Positions 1-16,681 of a stretch of 16,707 nucleotides of DNA are shown piece by piece. Each line of letters starts with the position of its first letter. The first letter of the stretch is position 1. A program made the translations under genes and the position numbers. Under the pieces are notes generated by a model. That model searched no databases, had not been told where the DNA came from, and was given only the letters and a program-made list of their open reading frames with translations. Origin of the DNA: Verrucomicrobia bacterium UBA1731. GTDB lineage: Bacteria; Verrucomicrobiota; Kiritimatiellia; RFP12; UBA1067. The DNA is taken from positions 4,058 to 20,764 of the forward strand of contig DCIH01000125.1 in NCBI GenBank assembly GCA_002317575.1. The letters run 5' to 3'.

Positions 1-406
1 TGTGGCCGATGTGCATCTGCTTGGCGGCGTTCGGGGACGAGTAGTCGATCACCACCTTCTTGCCCGCGCCCGTCTGCGGCACGCCGAGAAAACCGTCCGA
101 CGCCAGGTTCTTGAGCTGCTCGGCGAGCCATGCCGCGGACACCGTGACGTTGATGAAGCCGGGCCCCGCCACCTCCGCCTTCGCGAACGGCGAATCGCCG
201 CCCGTCGCGAGCTGCGCTACCGCGGCCTCCGCGATCTTGCGCGGCGGCAGATGCAGGAGTTTCGCGAATTTCATCGCATCGTTGCATTGGTAGTCGCCGA
301 ACTTCGCGTCCGTGGCCGGAAGGAGCGTGATCTGGGGGAATTCGTTGCCGGGAAACGCCTTCTCGAAGGCCTCCCGCAATTCAGCGTCGATGTTCTTGGA
401 GTTCAT
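1..406 (-). CDS. argS: Arginyl-tRNA synthetase, N-terminal part (runs off the left edge)
   Basis: Translating the minus strand from the ATG at 406-404 gives 135 codons that continue past base 1. The protein charges tRNA-Arg with arginine in the cytoplasm (class I aminoacyl-tRNA synthetase). Seen in sequence: the Add-1 N-terminal domain with FGDYQCN at residues 36-42, the family segment EVAGPGFIN at 78-86, VIDYSSPNAAK at 119-129 and the class I ATP-binding signature as MHIGH at 131-135. These lie in the order and spacing known for bacterial ArgS, which is usually about 550-590 residues, so about a quarter is present. The start matches the usual N-terminus and no upstream in-frame start is needed. 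It lies 63 bp downstream of the giant gene and has its own extended -10 element only 9 nt before the ATG, so it is probably a separate housekeeping unit. There is no clear Shine-Dalgarno sequence. Confidence 0.95.
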   Translation of the reverse strand, partial: MNSKNIDAELREAFEKAFPGNEFPQITLLPATDAKFGDYQCNDAMKFAKLLHLPPRKIAEAAVAQLATGGDSPFAKAEVAGPGFINVTVSAAWLAEQLKNLASDGFLGVPQTGAGKKVVIDYSSPNAAKQMHIGH

Positions 407-415
407 TGGACGGGG

Positions 416-426
416 ATTATACCACA
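416..426 (-). promoter_or_regulatory. Extended -10 promoter of argS
   Basis: The minus strand reads TGTGG then a perfect TATAAT (421-416). The TGG before it makes a consensus extended -10 (TGnTATAAT). No convincing -35 hexamer lies 16-18 bp upstream. Nine bases separate the hexamer from the argS ATG, so transcription starting about 7 nt after the hexamer would leave a 5' leader of only 2-3 nt. The same 11-bp string precedes the gene at the right edge of the window. The assignment is from sequence match only. Confidence 0.65.
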
Positions 427-440
427 AGAAGGCGGCGTCA

Positions 441-469
441 GGGGCATGAAGCGGCGCTTCAGCAGGCCC

Positions 470-470
<1 letters not shown>
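441..470 (-). terminator. Hairpin after the giant gene, possible terminator
   Basis: Starting at the last base of the giant gene's TAG, the minus strand can fold with an outer stem GGGGC (470-466) / GCCCC (445-441) and an inner stem TGAAGC (461-456) / GCTTCA (452-447) around a GCC loop. The two stems are separated by a 4-versus-1 internal loop. There is no run of U after it, so it is not a classical intrinsic terminator. It may act in 3'-end protection or weak termination before the argS promoter. Confidence 0.35.
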
Positions 471-10520
<10,050 letters not shown>

Positions 10521-10537
<17 letters not shown>

Positions 10538-11102
10538 TCCCCGCCAGAGTCGTGTAGACGGACTTGAGGACGTTCGTGATCAGATCGTAGCTCTGGTCGC
10601 GCTTGTTGGTGAGCGACTGGAGTTCGATCATGTCCGCCTGGTTCACGGAGTTCTTCGAGTCGATGATGGACGACAGATCCGAGATGATCTCCTGGGCCGT
10701 CGTGCCGTCCACGTCCTGGTCCGTCACGCCGGCGTCCGCCAGCAGCTCGTTGATGTTGTCGATCGTGGCGATGGTCTTGGTCTGCATCGCGCCGTCCTTG
10801 TCGGGGTAGGACACGGTCACCGCCGGATTGAGCGAGGCCTTACCCTGCTCCACGTACGCTTCCTGGATTTGCGTGAGCGCCTCCAGCAGCATCGTGGTGT
10901 TCGCCATCGTGGTCATCTTCTCCACGATCTGCTCTTCGAGTTCGGTCGCGCGGTTGAGGCAGATCGCCATCACCACTTCGCCGATCGAAAGGTCCCGGTC
11001 GATGCCCGAAACGCGGTAGACGTTGCCGACCAGCAACATGCCCGTGTCGGGGTCGCGCATCGAAAGGTCGTAGCTCTGGGATGTGATTGTCAGATCGCTC
11101 AT
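10521..11102 (-). CDS. EspA/SseB-like T3SS filament or tip protein candidate, paralogue D
   Basis: 193 residues, hydrophilic, no signal peptide. Seen: an N-terminal beta-like stretch (residues 1-38), a helical segment (39-85) with IGEVVMAICLNRATELEE, a middle part with IDNINELL (114-121), and a C-terminal helix with LQSLTNKRDQSY (161-172) and an Asn-rich end (NVNNL). The C-terminal (K/R)RDxxY motif, 21-24 residues from the end, is shared with the three genes upstream. Length, helix-insert-helix build and operon position resemble EspA (about 192 residues) and SseB, the secreted filament proteins of the LEE and SPI-2 T3SS. EspA also carries an IDNIN stretch before its C-terminal helix, as I recall its sequence. 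A good AAGGAG site precedes the ATG. Its stop lies inside the start of the giant gene (17-bp overlap). Paralogy is clear; the filament role is inferred from build and context. Confidence 0.9.
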
Positions 11103-11141
11103 GTCGTTCTCCTTGCTGAATCGTTGCCGGCGCGCCCGTCC

Positions 11142-11771
11142 TTACCGGTTGCCGAAGGCGCTCGCCGTGTTCATGCTGCTTTTGCCGAAATGCGTGGTGA
11201 CCGTCGTCGCGATGTCGTACACGGCGTCGCGGCGGGAGATGCACGTCTGCAACTCGATCGCCACGCGGTCGTTGGTGGCCGTGACGTTCATGATCTGCTT
11301 CTCGAAATTGTCGTAGTAGGCCATCTTGTCCTTGTAGGATTTCGAGAGCGCCTCGAGCTTCGCAGCGTCCTGCTCGGCCGTCATGCCCGAGACGTCGGTC
11401 AGCCCCGTCACGCCGAGCTCCTGCAGAAACTCCGTCATTTCCTTGTAGGTCGGACGCACCGTGTCGAAGTTCTTGCGCCTGTCCGCCCACTTCGCCTCCC
11501 ACTCCTGCGCGTTCTCTTCGCTGTCGATGCCGTCGAGAACCCACTCGGCGTAGTAGGTGAGGCGCTCCACCGTGTCGGATCCCTGGGTGAGCATGTTCAT
11601 CTGCACGGCGCTGGAGCGCTCGAGATAGGACGCGCTGCGCACGCAGATGGCGTTCACCAGCTGCGGAATCGTCATGTTCTCGCAGCCGTTGTAGTTGTAC
11701 AGCAGAATCCGGTTGGCGTCTTCCGTGGCGTACCGGTTCCGGGCGATGGTGGTGGCGCTGATTTCGCTCAT
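11142..11771 (-). CDS. EspA/SseB-like T3SS filament or tip protein candidate, paralogue C
   Basis: 209 residues, no signal peptide. The first helix region carries IPQLVNAICVRSASYLERSS (35-54), which aligns with the same region of the next gene (IGEVVMAICLNRATELEE). The middle is rich in Trp, Glu and Lys (about 77-105). The C-terminal helix has IELQTCISRRDAVY (172-185), the family (K/R)RDxxY motif, followed by a Ser/Asn-rich tail. It starts 10 bp after the stop of the upstream paralogue, with GTGAGG as ribosome binding site within that gap and the upstream stop, so translation is probably coupled. Its insert is the longest and most divergent of the four. It is most likely secreted by the T3SS as a filament or tip subunit; an effector role is possible. 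Confidence 0.88.
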   Translation of the reverse strand: MSEISATTIARNRYATEDANRILLYNYNGCENMTIPQLVNAICVRSASYLERSSAVQMNMLTQGSDTVERLTYYAEWVLDGIDSEENAQEWEAKWADRRKNFDTVRPTYKEMTEFLQELGVTGLTDVSGMTAEQDAAKLEALSKSYKDKMAYYDNFEKQIMNVTATNDRVAIELQTCISRRDAVYDIATTVTTHFGKSSMNTASAFGNR

Positions 11772-11781
11772 CGGAAATGCC

Positions 11782-12396
11782 TCACATGTTGCGGATGGCG
11801 TTGCCGCGCGTGTCGCTCACGCTGCTCATCAGCGAACTCGCCGTGCTGTACGACTCGTCGCGCTTGTCCACCAGCGACTGCAGGCGCGTCATGTCGCTCG
11901 AGGACTCGTTGTTCAGCTTGTCCATTTCGGCCTTCACCAGCTGAATGGCCTGTTCGCACTGCGATTTCGTGACGTAACCGTCTTGGCCGACCAGGTCGGA
12001 ACTCTGGCCCGCCGCGCGCGCGAGCTCGTTGATGATGTCGATGGAATCCTGCGTCAGCTTGACGCTGTTGTCCTTGGTGTGCGACCAGGTGCCGCCGGGA
12101 TCGTCCGAATCGAAGAGCGCCTGCTGGCCCGTCAGCGTGGAAAGCGCGTTCGTCAGGGTCGTCAGCCGCGTGTTCCGGTCGTTCACCTGCGTGGAAAGCG
12201 GTTTGATCTCGAGCTCGATCGTCGTCGCGCGGTTCGTGGAGATGCTCACGAGCAGCGTTTCGAGATCCGCCTCCTTGGTGACCGGGTTTCCGTTGCCGTC
12301 GATCGCCGTGAGCGTGTAGTTGTTGACCGTCACATTCCAACGCGACTGGAACGTCTCCGCCGCGACGGGCACCGCTTCAATTGTTCCGAATGACAT
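11782..12396 (-). CDS. EspA/SseB-like T3SS filament or tip protein candidate, paralogue B
   Basis: 204 residues, no signal peptide, very rich in Thr, Ser and Asn. Seen: an N-terminal beta-like part (1-43), a helix with LETLLVSISTNRATTIELEI (45-64) matching the NRATELEE region of paralogue D, a middle part with IDIINELARAAG (119-130), and a C-terminal helix with RLQSLVDKRDESY (171-183). Paralogues B and D share both the ID-INEL segment and the LQSL..KRD.SY motif, so they are the closest pair. The ribosome binding site is probably the G-run/GTGAG just before the ATG. The 51-bp gap in front contains four 7-bp tandem repeats. The function is inferred as for the other members. Confidence 0.88.
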   Translation of the reverse strand: MSFGTIEAVPVAAETFQSRWNVTVNNYTLTAIDGNGNPVTKEADLETLLVSISTNRATTIELEIKPLSTQVNDRNTRLTTLTNALSTLTGQQALFDSDDPGGTWSHTKDNSVKLTQDSIDIINELARAAGQSSDLVGQDGYVTKSQCEQAIQLVKAEMDKLNNESSSDMTRLQSLVDKRDESYSTASSLMSSVSDTRGNAIRNM

Positions 12397-12412
12397 CTCT
12401 CACCCCCCAGAA

Positions 12413-12440
12413 TCTAAACTTCAAACTCTAAACTTCAAAC
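12413..12440. repeat. Four-unit heptamer tandem repeat between two operon genes
   Basis: The plus strand carries TCTAAAC, TTCAAAC, TCTAAAC, TTCAAAC with TC beginning a fifth unit. This is a 14-bp unit repeated twice and built of two related heptamers. On the transcribed strand it reads GTTTGAA / GTTTAGA. It fills most of the 51-bp gap between paralogues A and B and is strikingly AT-rich beside the coding DNA. Confidence 0.9.
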
Positions 12441-12447
12441 TCCCCCG

Positions 12448-13074
12448 TCACTGCCCGATCTGGTTGATCGTGCGCGACGCCGTCTCGTCGACCTTCTTCT
12501 GCAGTTTGCCGATCGTCGAATACGCCGAATCGCGCTTCGACAGGATGCTCCGCAGATCCGATTGCGTCTGCTGGAGCGCGTTGCTCTCCTTGTCGAGCGC
12601 CAGCTTGCAGCTCGACTGGATGGCCGACACGTCGCCCTTCGTCACGGTGTCCACGCTGTACGACTTCTCCAGCGCCTCGTACTTGTTGAGGTAGTAGAGC
12701 GCCGTCTGCATGTCGCTCTTCATCTTCACCTTGTCGGCGTCGCTCGCGTTGTCGCACTTGTCGATCGTGTGGTTGATGTTGTCGTCGTCCGTGTCGCCGG
12801 AGAAGAACGCCACCACGCTGCCGAGGCAGGCCATCGCCACGCCAAGCTCCTCCACGGCGACGCTGCGTTTCTCGACCGATCGCGCGATGGCGGTGATCGA
12901 CCCCTCCACCGTCACGGCACGGCGCGTCGTGCTGAGCACCGCCGCGTCGCCCAGCGACTTCCCGTCGAGATATCCCGCCGCCAGGGCGTCGTACACCGAA
13001 AAGTCGTACTGGACCTGTCCGTAGACGAACAGATCCAGCTCGTTGACGCGTACTTTCGAGTCCCAGTCGCTCAT
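12448..13074 (-). CDS. EspA/SseB-like T3SS filament or tip protein candidate, paralogue A
   Basis: 208 residues from the ATG at 13074. A longer reading frame upstream (to 13761) lies inside the preceding gene in another frame, is Arg/Gly/Gln-rich and is rejected. The start overlaps the previous gene's stop as ATGA, a classical coupling arrangement. Seen: N-terminal part (1-45), a helical stretch with a short hydrophobic patch LGVAMACLGSVVAFF (77-91), an acidic loop (SGDTDDD, 92-98), and a C-terminal helix with LRSILSKRDSAY (174-185). It is the most divergent of the four paralogues at the N-terminus but keeps the (K/R)RDxxY motif and length. The hydrophobic patch recalls the membrane-facing or subunit-packing N-terminal helix of EspA; that comparison is inference. 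Confidence 0.88.
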   Translation of the reverse strand: MSDWDSKVRVNELDLFVYGQVQYDFSVYDALAAGYLDGKSLGDAAVLSTTRRAVTVEGSITAIARSVEKRSVAVEELGVAMACLGSVVAFFSGDTDDDNINHTIDKCDNASDADKVKMKSDMQTALYYLNKYEALEKSYSVDTVTKGDVSAIQSSCKLALDKESNALQQTQSDLRSILSKRDSAYSTIGKLQKKVDETASRTINQIGQ

Positions 13075-14711
13075 ACGTTGATCGCCTGCTGCTGGGATTG
13101 GCTTTCCGCTTCCATGATGGCGTTCAGCAGCTGCAGGATCGAATTGATCATCTGCTGCGTCTGCTGGTACAGATCGTTCGTCTGCTCCAGCTTCGCGCGC
13201 TCGATCTCCTGCTGCGCCTCCATCTGCTTCTGGTCGGCGCGGGCGTATTCGGACTGCTTCTCGCCGAACACGTTCACCAGACTGGAGAGCGCCTGGCCGA
13301 ACTGGTTGAGGCACTGCGCAAGCTGCTCGAGGTTGCGGTTCTTGAGCATCTGCGGCGAATCCAGCAGATCCCTCTGGGCGACGGCCACCGCCTGCTTGGC
13401 GTTGTCGAGCTCCACCTTGAGGCCCTTGATGAGCGCCGGCGCGTTGGCGGCGTTCTCGGCGTCCTTGATCTGACCGGCGAGTTCGGCCTGCGCCTTGGCG
13501 GCGCGGGCTTCGAGGACCTGCTGTTCGTTGCCCTTGTATTCCGCGGCGTCGACGTCCGCCTTCTGCTTGTCGTTGAGCGCGGCGTACTTCGTGTCGAAGT
13601 CCGTCTTGGCGTTGGCGGCGTCCGTCTCGAGCGCGGCCTTGTAGTCCTTGAGCACGCTCACCTGGTCGTTCACGGCGCTGTCGTACGACTTCTTGGCGGC
13701 CGCCTCGGTGTCGCGCGCCGTCGCGAGATCCGACTTGGCGTTCGTCAGCTTGGTCTCGCAATCGGTGACCTTCGCCTTGGCCGTATCAACCTCCGCCTGC
13801 GTCGCCGGCGGGGTCTGTTTCGTGAGGGTGGCCAGGTCTTTCTTGGCGGCGGCCAGGTCGTTGCTGGCGTTCTCCACCTTCTGTTCCGCGAGGAGCGTGC
13901 TGCCCTTCGCCTCGGTGTAGACGGTCTCGGCGGTGGTGACGGTGTCGTTGGCCGCCGCGACCTTGGCGTCGAGCTTGGCCGCCGTGGGCATCACCTGATC
14001 CTTCGTCAGGCCCGCGTCCTTGAGCAGCTGCTCGGCCGTCTTCGTGCCGCCGGCGCCCTGCGCCTGCTGCGCATCCTTGAGGTCCGCCTTGACTTCGTTG
14101 AGGTTCTGCTTGGCGGCGCCGATGTTGGAATTCGATATCTCCTGGAGCGTGGTGACCGTCGAGTACATCGTCATCACCGTGGAGACCGTCGTCATCGCCG
14201 TGTTGATGATCGCGCAGGCGAGGCCGTAGCTGAAGGAGATGTCGGCCGCGGCGCGGATCGAATCCGCCTCGGCCTGGAGCGACGCGGCGATGTTGGAATG
14301 CTGCTGGGCGCGCGCGGCCGCCTGCGTCTCGCGCTGCTTCATCTCCACTTCCATCAGCAGCTTGAGGCAGTCGTAGATGCTGAAAAGCGCCTGGCTGACG
14401 CTGCTCTTCGACACGGACGTCGTCGTGGTGGTCTGGCCGTTCGCCTCGTTCACCATCTGGGTGAGCGTGCCCGAAAGCTCGGCGAGTTCCGAATCGACAT
14501 TCACGGAACCGTCCACCGGCGGAATCTCCGGCAGCCGGATCTGCAGCGACGTGCTCTGCGTGTCGTTGGCGCCGGTGAAGGTGACCGTCACCAGGCTGCT
14601 GTCGGTGGGATCCGTGGTGACCGTGGCGCTCACGCCGTTCGCGGCGGCGTATTCGTTGATCCACGCGTTGAGGTCGTTCTTGCTGACATTGACGTTTGCG
14701 ATGTTGCCCAT
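13071..14711 (-). CDS. YopD/SseD/IpaC-like minor translocator candidate with long coiled coil
   Basis: 546 residues, no Sec signal. Seen: an N-terminal globular beta-rich part (1-70), a Thr/Ser linker (92-105), a helix with CLKLLMEVEMKQRETQAAAR (115-134), a single hydrophobic segment FSYGLACAIINTAMTTVSTV (160-179) extending to about 189, an Ala/Lys/Asp/Glu-rich heptad coiled coil (about 190-450), and an amphipathic Gln-rich C-terminal helix (480-546, QQTQQMINSILQLLNAIMEA). One membrane segment plus a C-terminal coiled coil, directly after the YopB-like gene, is the layout of T3SS minor translocators (SctB). Those are usually about 200-400 residues, so the extra length is the 250-residue coiled coil. 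A strong GGGAGGAG site precedes the ATG. The assignment rests on architecture and context; no diagnostic catalytic motif exists for this family. Confidence 0.85.
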   Translation of the reverse strand: MGNIANVNVSKNDLNAWINEYAAANGVSATVTTDPTDSSLVTVTFTGANDTQSTSLQIRLPEIPPVDGSVNVDSELAELSGTLTQMVNEANGQTTTTTSVSKSSVSQALFSIYDCLKLLMEVEMKQRETQAAARAQQHSNIAASLQAEADSIRAAADISFSYGLACAIINTAMTTVSTVMTMYSTVTTLQEISNSNIGAAKQNLNEVKADLKDAQQAQGAGGTKTAEQLLKDAGLTKDQVMPTAAKLDAKVAAANDTVTTAETVYTEAKGSTLLAEQKVENASNDLAAAKKDLATLTKQTPPATQAEVDTAKAKVTDCETKLTNAKSDLATARDTEAAAKKSYDSAVNDQVSVLKDYKAALETDAANAKTDFDTKYAALNDKQKADVDAAEYKGNEQQVLEARAAKAQAELAGQIKDAENAANAPALIKGLKVELDNAKQAVAVAQRDLLDSPQMLKNRNLEQLAQCLNQFGQALSSLVNVFGEKQSEYARADQKQMEAQQEIERAKLEQTNDLYQQTQQMINSILQLLNAIMEAESQSQQQAINV

Positions 14712-14756
14712 GACTGACTCCTCCCAGATGCTTCGTTTTTCGTTTGTCCGTTCGCG

Positions 14757-15863
14757 TCACACGTTCTGCGACATGTTTTCCAGGATTTCCTGACTCGCCT
14801 CCGTGCCGGCGCTGAGCAGCTCCGTGATCACGCCCATCAGGCTCTGGATCTTCGCGAGCAGCTCCTCCATGGCGGCCTGCTCTTCGTCGATGGCGGCCTG
14901 GATCATCTCCAGAAGCGCCTGCAGCTCCTGAACGGCGGCCTGCTCTTCGGCCGATTCCTTCTGCAGGAACAGGAGCTCCCAGTTCATCACGCAGCTGGTG
15001 ATGCCGCCCGCCGTCTGCACGAGGGTCAGGCACAACTGGGCGATCTTGGCGCCCATCTTCATGCCCGAGTTGGCGATATCGGCGGCCTTCGTGCCGAGTT
15101 CGGCGGCCTTCGCCGCCGCGCTCGCCCCGCTCGTCGCCAGACTCGCGATGCCGCAGCCGAGCGACGCCAGGCCCAGCACCGCCGTGCAGATCGTCATCGC
15201 CAGCTGGTAGTCGCCCTGAACCTTGGCCATGGCCTCCTTCTTGGACACCTCGGGGTGGTCCTTGCGGTACTCCTCGGCCTTCTCCTCGAAGAAATCGTCC
15301 AACGCGCCGGTCTCCGTCAGGATCTGGTTGGTGAGCGACAGCGCGCACGACGCGATCGCCAGCGCGCAGCCGGCGACGGCGAGCGGCGTCGCCGCGCCGA
15401 ACGTGACGACGCATGTGATCACCGTGGCGATCACCGAAAGCGCCGTCATCACCCAGCCGAGGATCTTGTTCTTCTTGGCCTCTTCGGCCTGCTTCTTCGA
15501 AATCTCCACGGCTTCGTCGATCTTCTTGAGCGTCTCCTCGTGCTTCGCCTCGAGTTCCTTGAGCTGCACCTCGATGCGCTCCTTGGACGCCTCGAGCTGG
15601 TGGAGCTCGTTGTCGAGCGTGAGCTCGGCGAGAAGCTTTTCGAGGTCGACGAGCTCGGACTGAAGCGCGGACAGCGCGTCCAAAACCGGAAGCTCGAGCT
15701 CGAAGGCGCCGCCTTCGGTGTTCGTGACCTCGACGGAATCGCCGCGCATGAGGGGCGCGGCTTCCTTCGTCTCCTGGGAAACGTCGATGACGCCGGCGCC
15801 TTCGGCGCTTTCAACGGGAACGCCGGTCGTGGTCGTCTGCGGGGTGGTGGGGGTAATCGTCAT
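14757..15863 (-). CDS. YopB/SseC/IpaB-like T3SS major translocator (SctE)
   Basis: 368 residues. The N-terminus is Thr/Pro/Ser-rich and uncharged at first (MTITPTTPQTTTTG), as in T3SS substrates, with no Sec signal. A coiled coil follows (57-131, many Glu/Lys/Leu heptads). Next come a long hydrophobic segment (about 134-180, GWVMTALSVIATVITCVVTF), a charged linker (185-212), a second hydrophobic segment (219-243, LAMTICTAVLGLASLGCGIA), an Ala/Gly-rich stretch, and a C-terminal Glu/Gln/Ala helical region (300-368). Coiled coil followed by two membrane segments is the hallmark of the pore-forming translocators YopB, SseC, EspD, IpaB and SipB, which insert into the host membrane. It lies just after an LcrH-type chaperone gene, the standard partner order. 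The AAGGAA ribosome binding site is well placed. Confidence 0.88.
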   Translation of the reverse strand: MTITPTTPQTTTTGVPVESAEGAGVIDVSQETKEAAPLMRGDSVEVTNTEGGAFELELPVLDALSALQSELVDLEKLLAELTLDNELHQLEASKERIEVQLKELEAKHEETLKKIDEAVEISKKQAEEAKKNKILGWVMTALSVIATVITCVVTFGAATPLAVAGCALAIASCALSLTNQILTETGALDDFFEEKAEEYRKDHPEVSKKEAMAKVQGDYQLAMTICTAVLGLASLGCGIASLATSGASAAAKAAELGTKAADIANSGMKMGAKIAQLCLTLVQTAGGITSCVMNWELLFLQKESAEEQAAVQELQALLEMIQAAIDEEQAAMEELLAKIQSLMGVITELLSAGTEASQEILENMSQNV

Positions 15864-15909
15864 GTGTGTGTTCCTTTCTTCGCTTGCAGCGCGGAGGCCG
15901 CCCCGAAAA

Positions 15910-16443
15910 TCACTTCTTCGACGAGACGTTTTCGCGGGCGGCGATCACGGCCTTCAGCAGTTCTTCCGCCTTGCCGCGGAACAGATCGTTTTCGCCGACG
16001 CCCGCCGGGCAGAGCGCCAGCAGCGTGCGGCAGGCCGATTCCGCGGAATCGAAATCGCCCAGCGCCAGCGAGCATTCGGCGCCGTAGAAGTGCGGCTTCG
16101 GCAGGTGCAGGTCGAACATGGCGGCCGCCGCATAGGCGGTGAGCGCCTCCTTGTACTCCTTGCGGACCTGGCGCACCGCGCCCAGCGCCGTCCAGTACTT
16201 CGGGCAGGTGTGCTCCATGATGCACAGGAAGTAGAAGATCTTCTCGGCGTCTTCGTAGCGGCCGGTCTTGTAGAAACCGGAACCGACGCTGTAAGCGGCC
16301 TCGAGCTGGGCGCGGCCGATGCCACGCACGTCCGCCACCGTCGTCACGCCGTTCATCATCTTCATGGCCATGGCGGCGACCTGGTGAAGCTTGTCCTGGC
16401 TCGCCTTCAGCAGCTGTTCGCTCAATGTCTCTTCCTTGCTCAT
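15910..16443 (-). CDS. LcrH/SycD-family TPR chaperone of T3SS translocators (SscA-like)
   Basis: 177 residues, cytoplasmic, all-helical. Three tetratricopeptide repeats are readable: about 50-76 (YSVGSGFYKTGRYEDAEKIF), 82-115 (YWTALGAVRQVRKEYKEALT) and 116-148 (HFYGAECSLALGDFDSAESA). The G-Y-G-Y-A spacing, the early YxxGxxxYxxGxYxxAxxIF and the later 'P-x-x-x-F-Y-x-A-E-C' pattern are characteristic of class II T3SS chaperones (SycD, LcrH, IpgC, SicA, SscA). These bind the two translocators before export. Length is close to the usual 150-170 residues. It is the first gene of the operon, with AAAGGAG 9 nt upstream of the ATG. Because the next gene is a YopB-like protein, the family call is well supported. 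The likely client proteins are those of the next two genes. Confidence 0.93.
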   Translation of the reverse strand: MSKEETLSEQLLKASQDKLHQVAAMAMKMMNGVTTVADVRGIGRAQLEAAYSVGSGFYKTGRYEDAEKIFYFLCIMEHTCPKYWTALGAVRQVRKEYKEALTAYAAAAMFDLHLPKPHFYGAECSLALGDFDSAESACRTLLALCPAGVGENDLFRGKAEELLKAVIAARENVSSKK

Positions 16444-16557
16444 GTCCTGAACTCCTTTCGCCTCGTTTACGAAACACCCCGAGAAAGGTTACATGAAAAA
16501 TATTTTTTCTTGCACCTCTCCAAAGGAACACACCTTTTTAAACACACAATGTTCGGT

Positions 16558-16586
16558 ATGATAGCGAAAAATCCACCGAAATACAA
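16558..16586 (-). promoter_or_regulatory. Putative sigma-70-type promoter of the T3SS operon
   Basis: On the minus strand, TTGTAT (16586-16581) and TATCAT (16563-16558, one mismatch to consensus) are separated by 17 bp. Transcription would start near 16551, giving a leader of about 108 nt before the chaperone ATG at 16443. The -35 is only a 3/6 match, so the call is tentative. It is the best-spaced pair I could find in the gap. Confidence 0.4.
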
Positions 16587-16600
16587 TCTTTTTTTACAGG

Positions 16601-16663
16601 AGTTAGGGGTTAGGAGTTAGGGGTTAGGGGTTAGGAGTTAGGGGTTAGGAGTTAGGGGTTAGA
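16601..16663. repeat. Nine-unit heptamer tandem array, RGTTAGG
   Basis: Nine contiguous 7-bp units without a gap. Eight are AGTTAGG or GGTTAGG, and the last, GGTTAGA, differs in its final base. The first base of successive units runs A,G,A,G,G,A,G,A,G. A partial unit AGG precedes it. The array resembles telomeric repeats with one extra base. It ends 1 bp before the extended -10 element of the right-edge gene, so it occupies that promoter's -35 region. Confidence 0.95.
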
Positions 16664-16664
16664 C

Positions 16665-16675
16665 TGTGGTATAAT
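16665..16675 (+). promoter_or_regulatory. Extended -10 promoter of the right-edge gene
   Basis: The string TGTGGTATAAT contains a perfect extended -10 (TGnTATAAT, hexamer at 16670-16675). Only six bases separate it from the ATG at 16682, so a start 7 nt after the hexamer would fall on the A of the start codon. No -35 hexamer is visible; the heptamer array lies there instead. It is identical over 11 bp to the argS promoter. Confidence 0.65.
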
Positions 16676-16681
16676 GCGCGC

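Larger units (their letters stand above)
16444..16681. other. Divergent intergenic region
   Basis: 238 bp with no gene found. It is much more AT-rich than the coding DNA. It contains the putative operon leader and promoter (minus strand), a 12-bp AAAAA-TA-TTTTT palindrome at 16496-16507, a heptamer tandem array, and an extended -10 promoter on the plus strand. Both flanking genes point away from it. Confidence 0.8.

Noticed and set aside
11103..11141. GGCGCGCC palindrome in a 39-bp gap as a terminator or operator
   Set aside because: It is only an 8-bp GC palindrome, with no U-run, and is expected by chance in GC-rich DNA.
13075..13761. An upstream extension of the paralogue A gene
   Set aside because: The extra residues are Arg/Gly/Gln-rich and overlap the well-supported coiled-coil gene in another frame. 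The ATG at 13074 in the ATGA overlap fits family length.
13098..14717. A 539-codon plus-strand frame opposite the coiled-coil gene
   Set aside because: Its Leu/Arg/Val/Gly/His-rich composition is what the antisense of an Ala/Lys/Asp/Gln coiled-coil gene would give. It has no recognisable domain.
16601..16663. CRISPR array or true telomere
   Set aside because: The units are 7 bp with no spacers, so it is not CRISPR. The array is internal and short, between two genes, so there is no support for a chromosome end.
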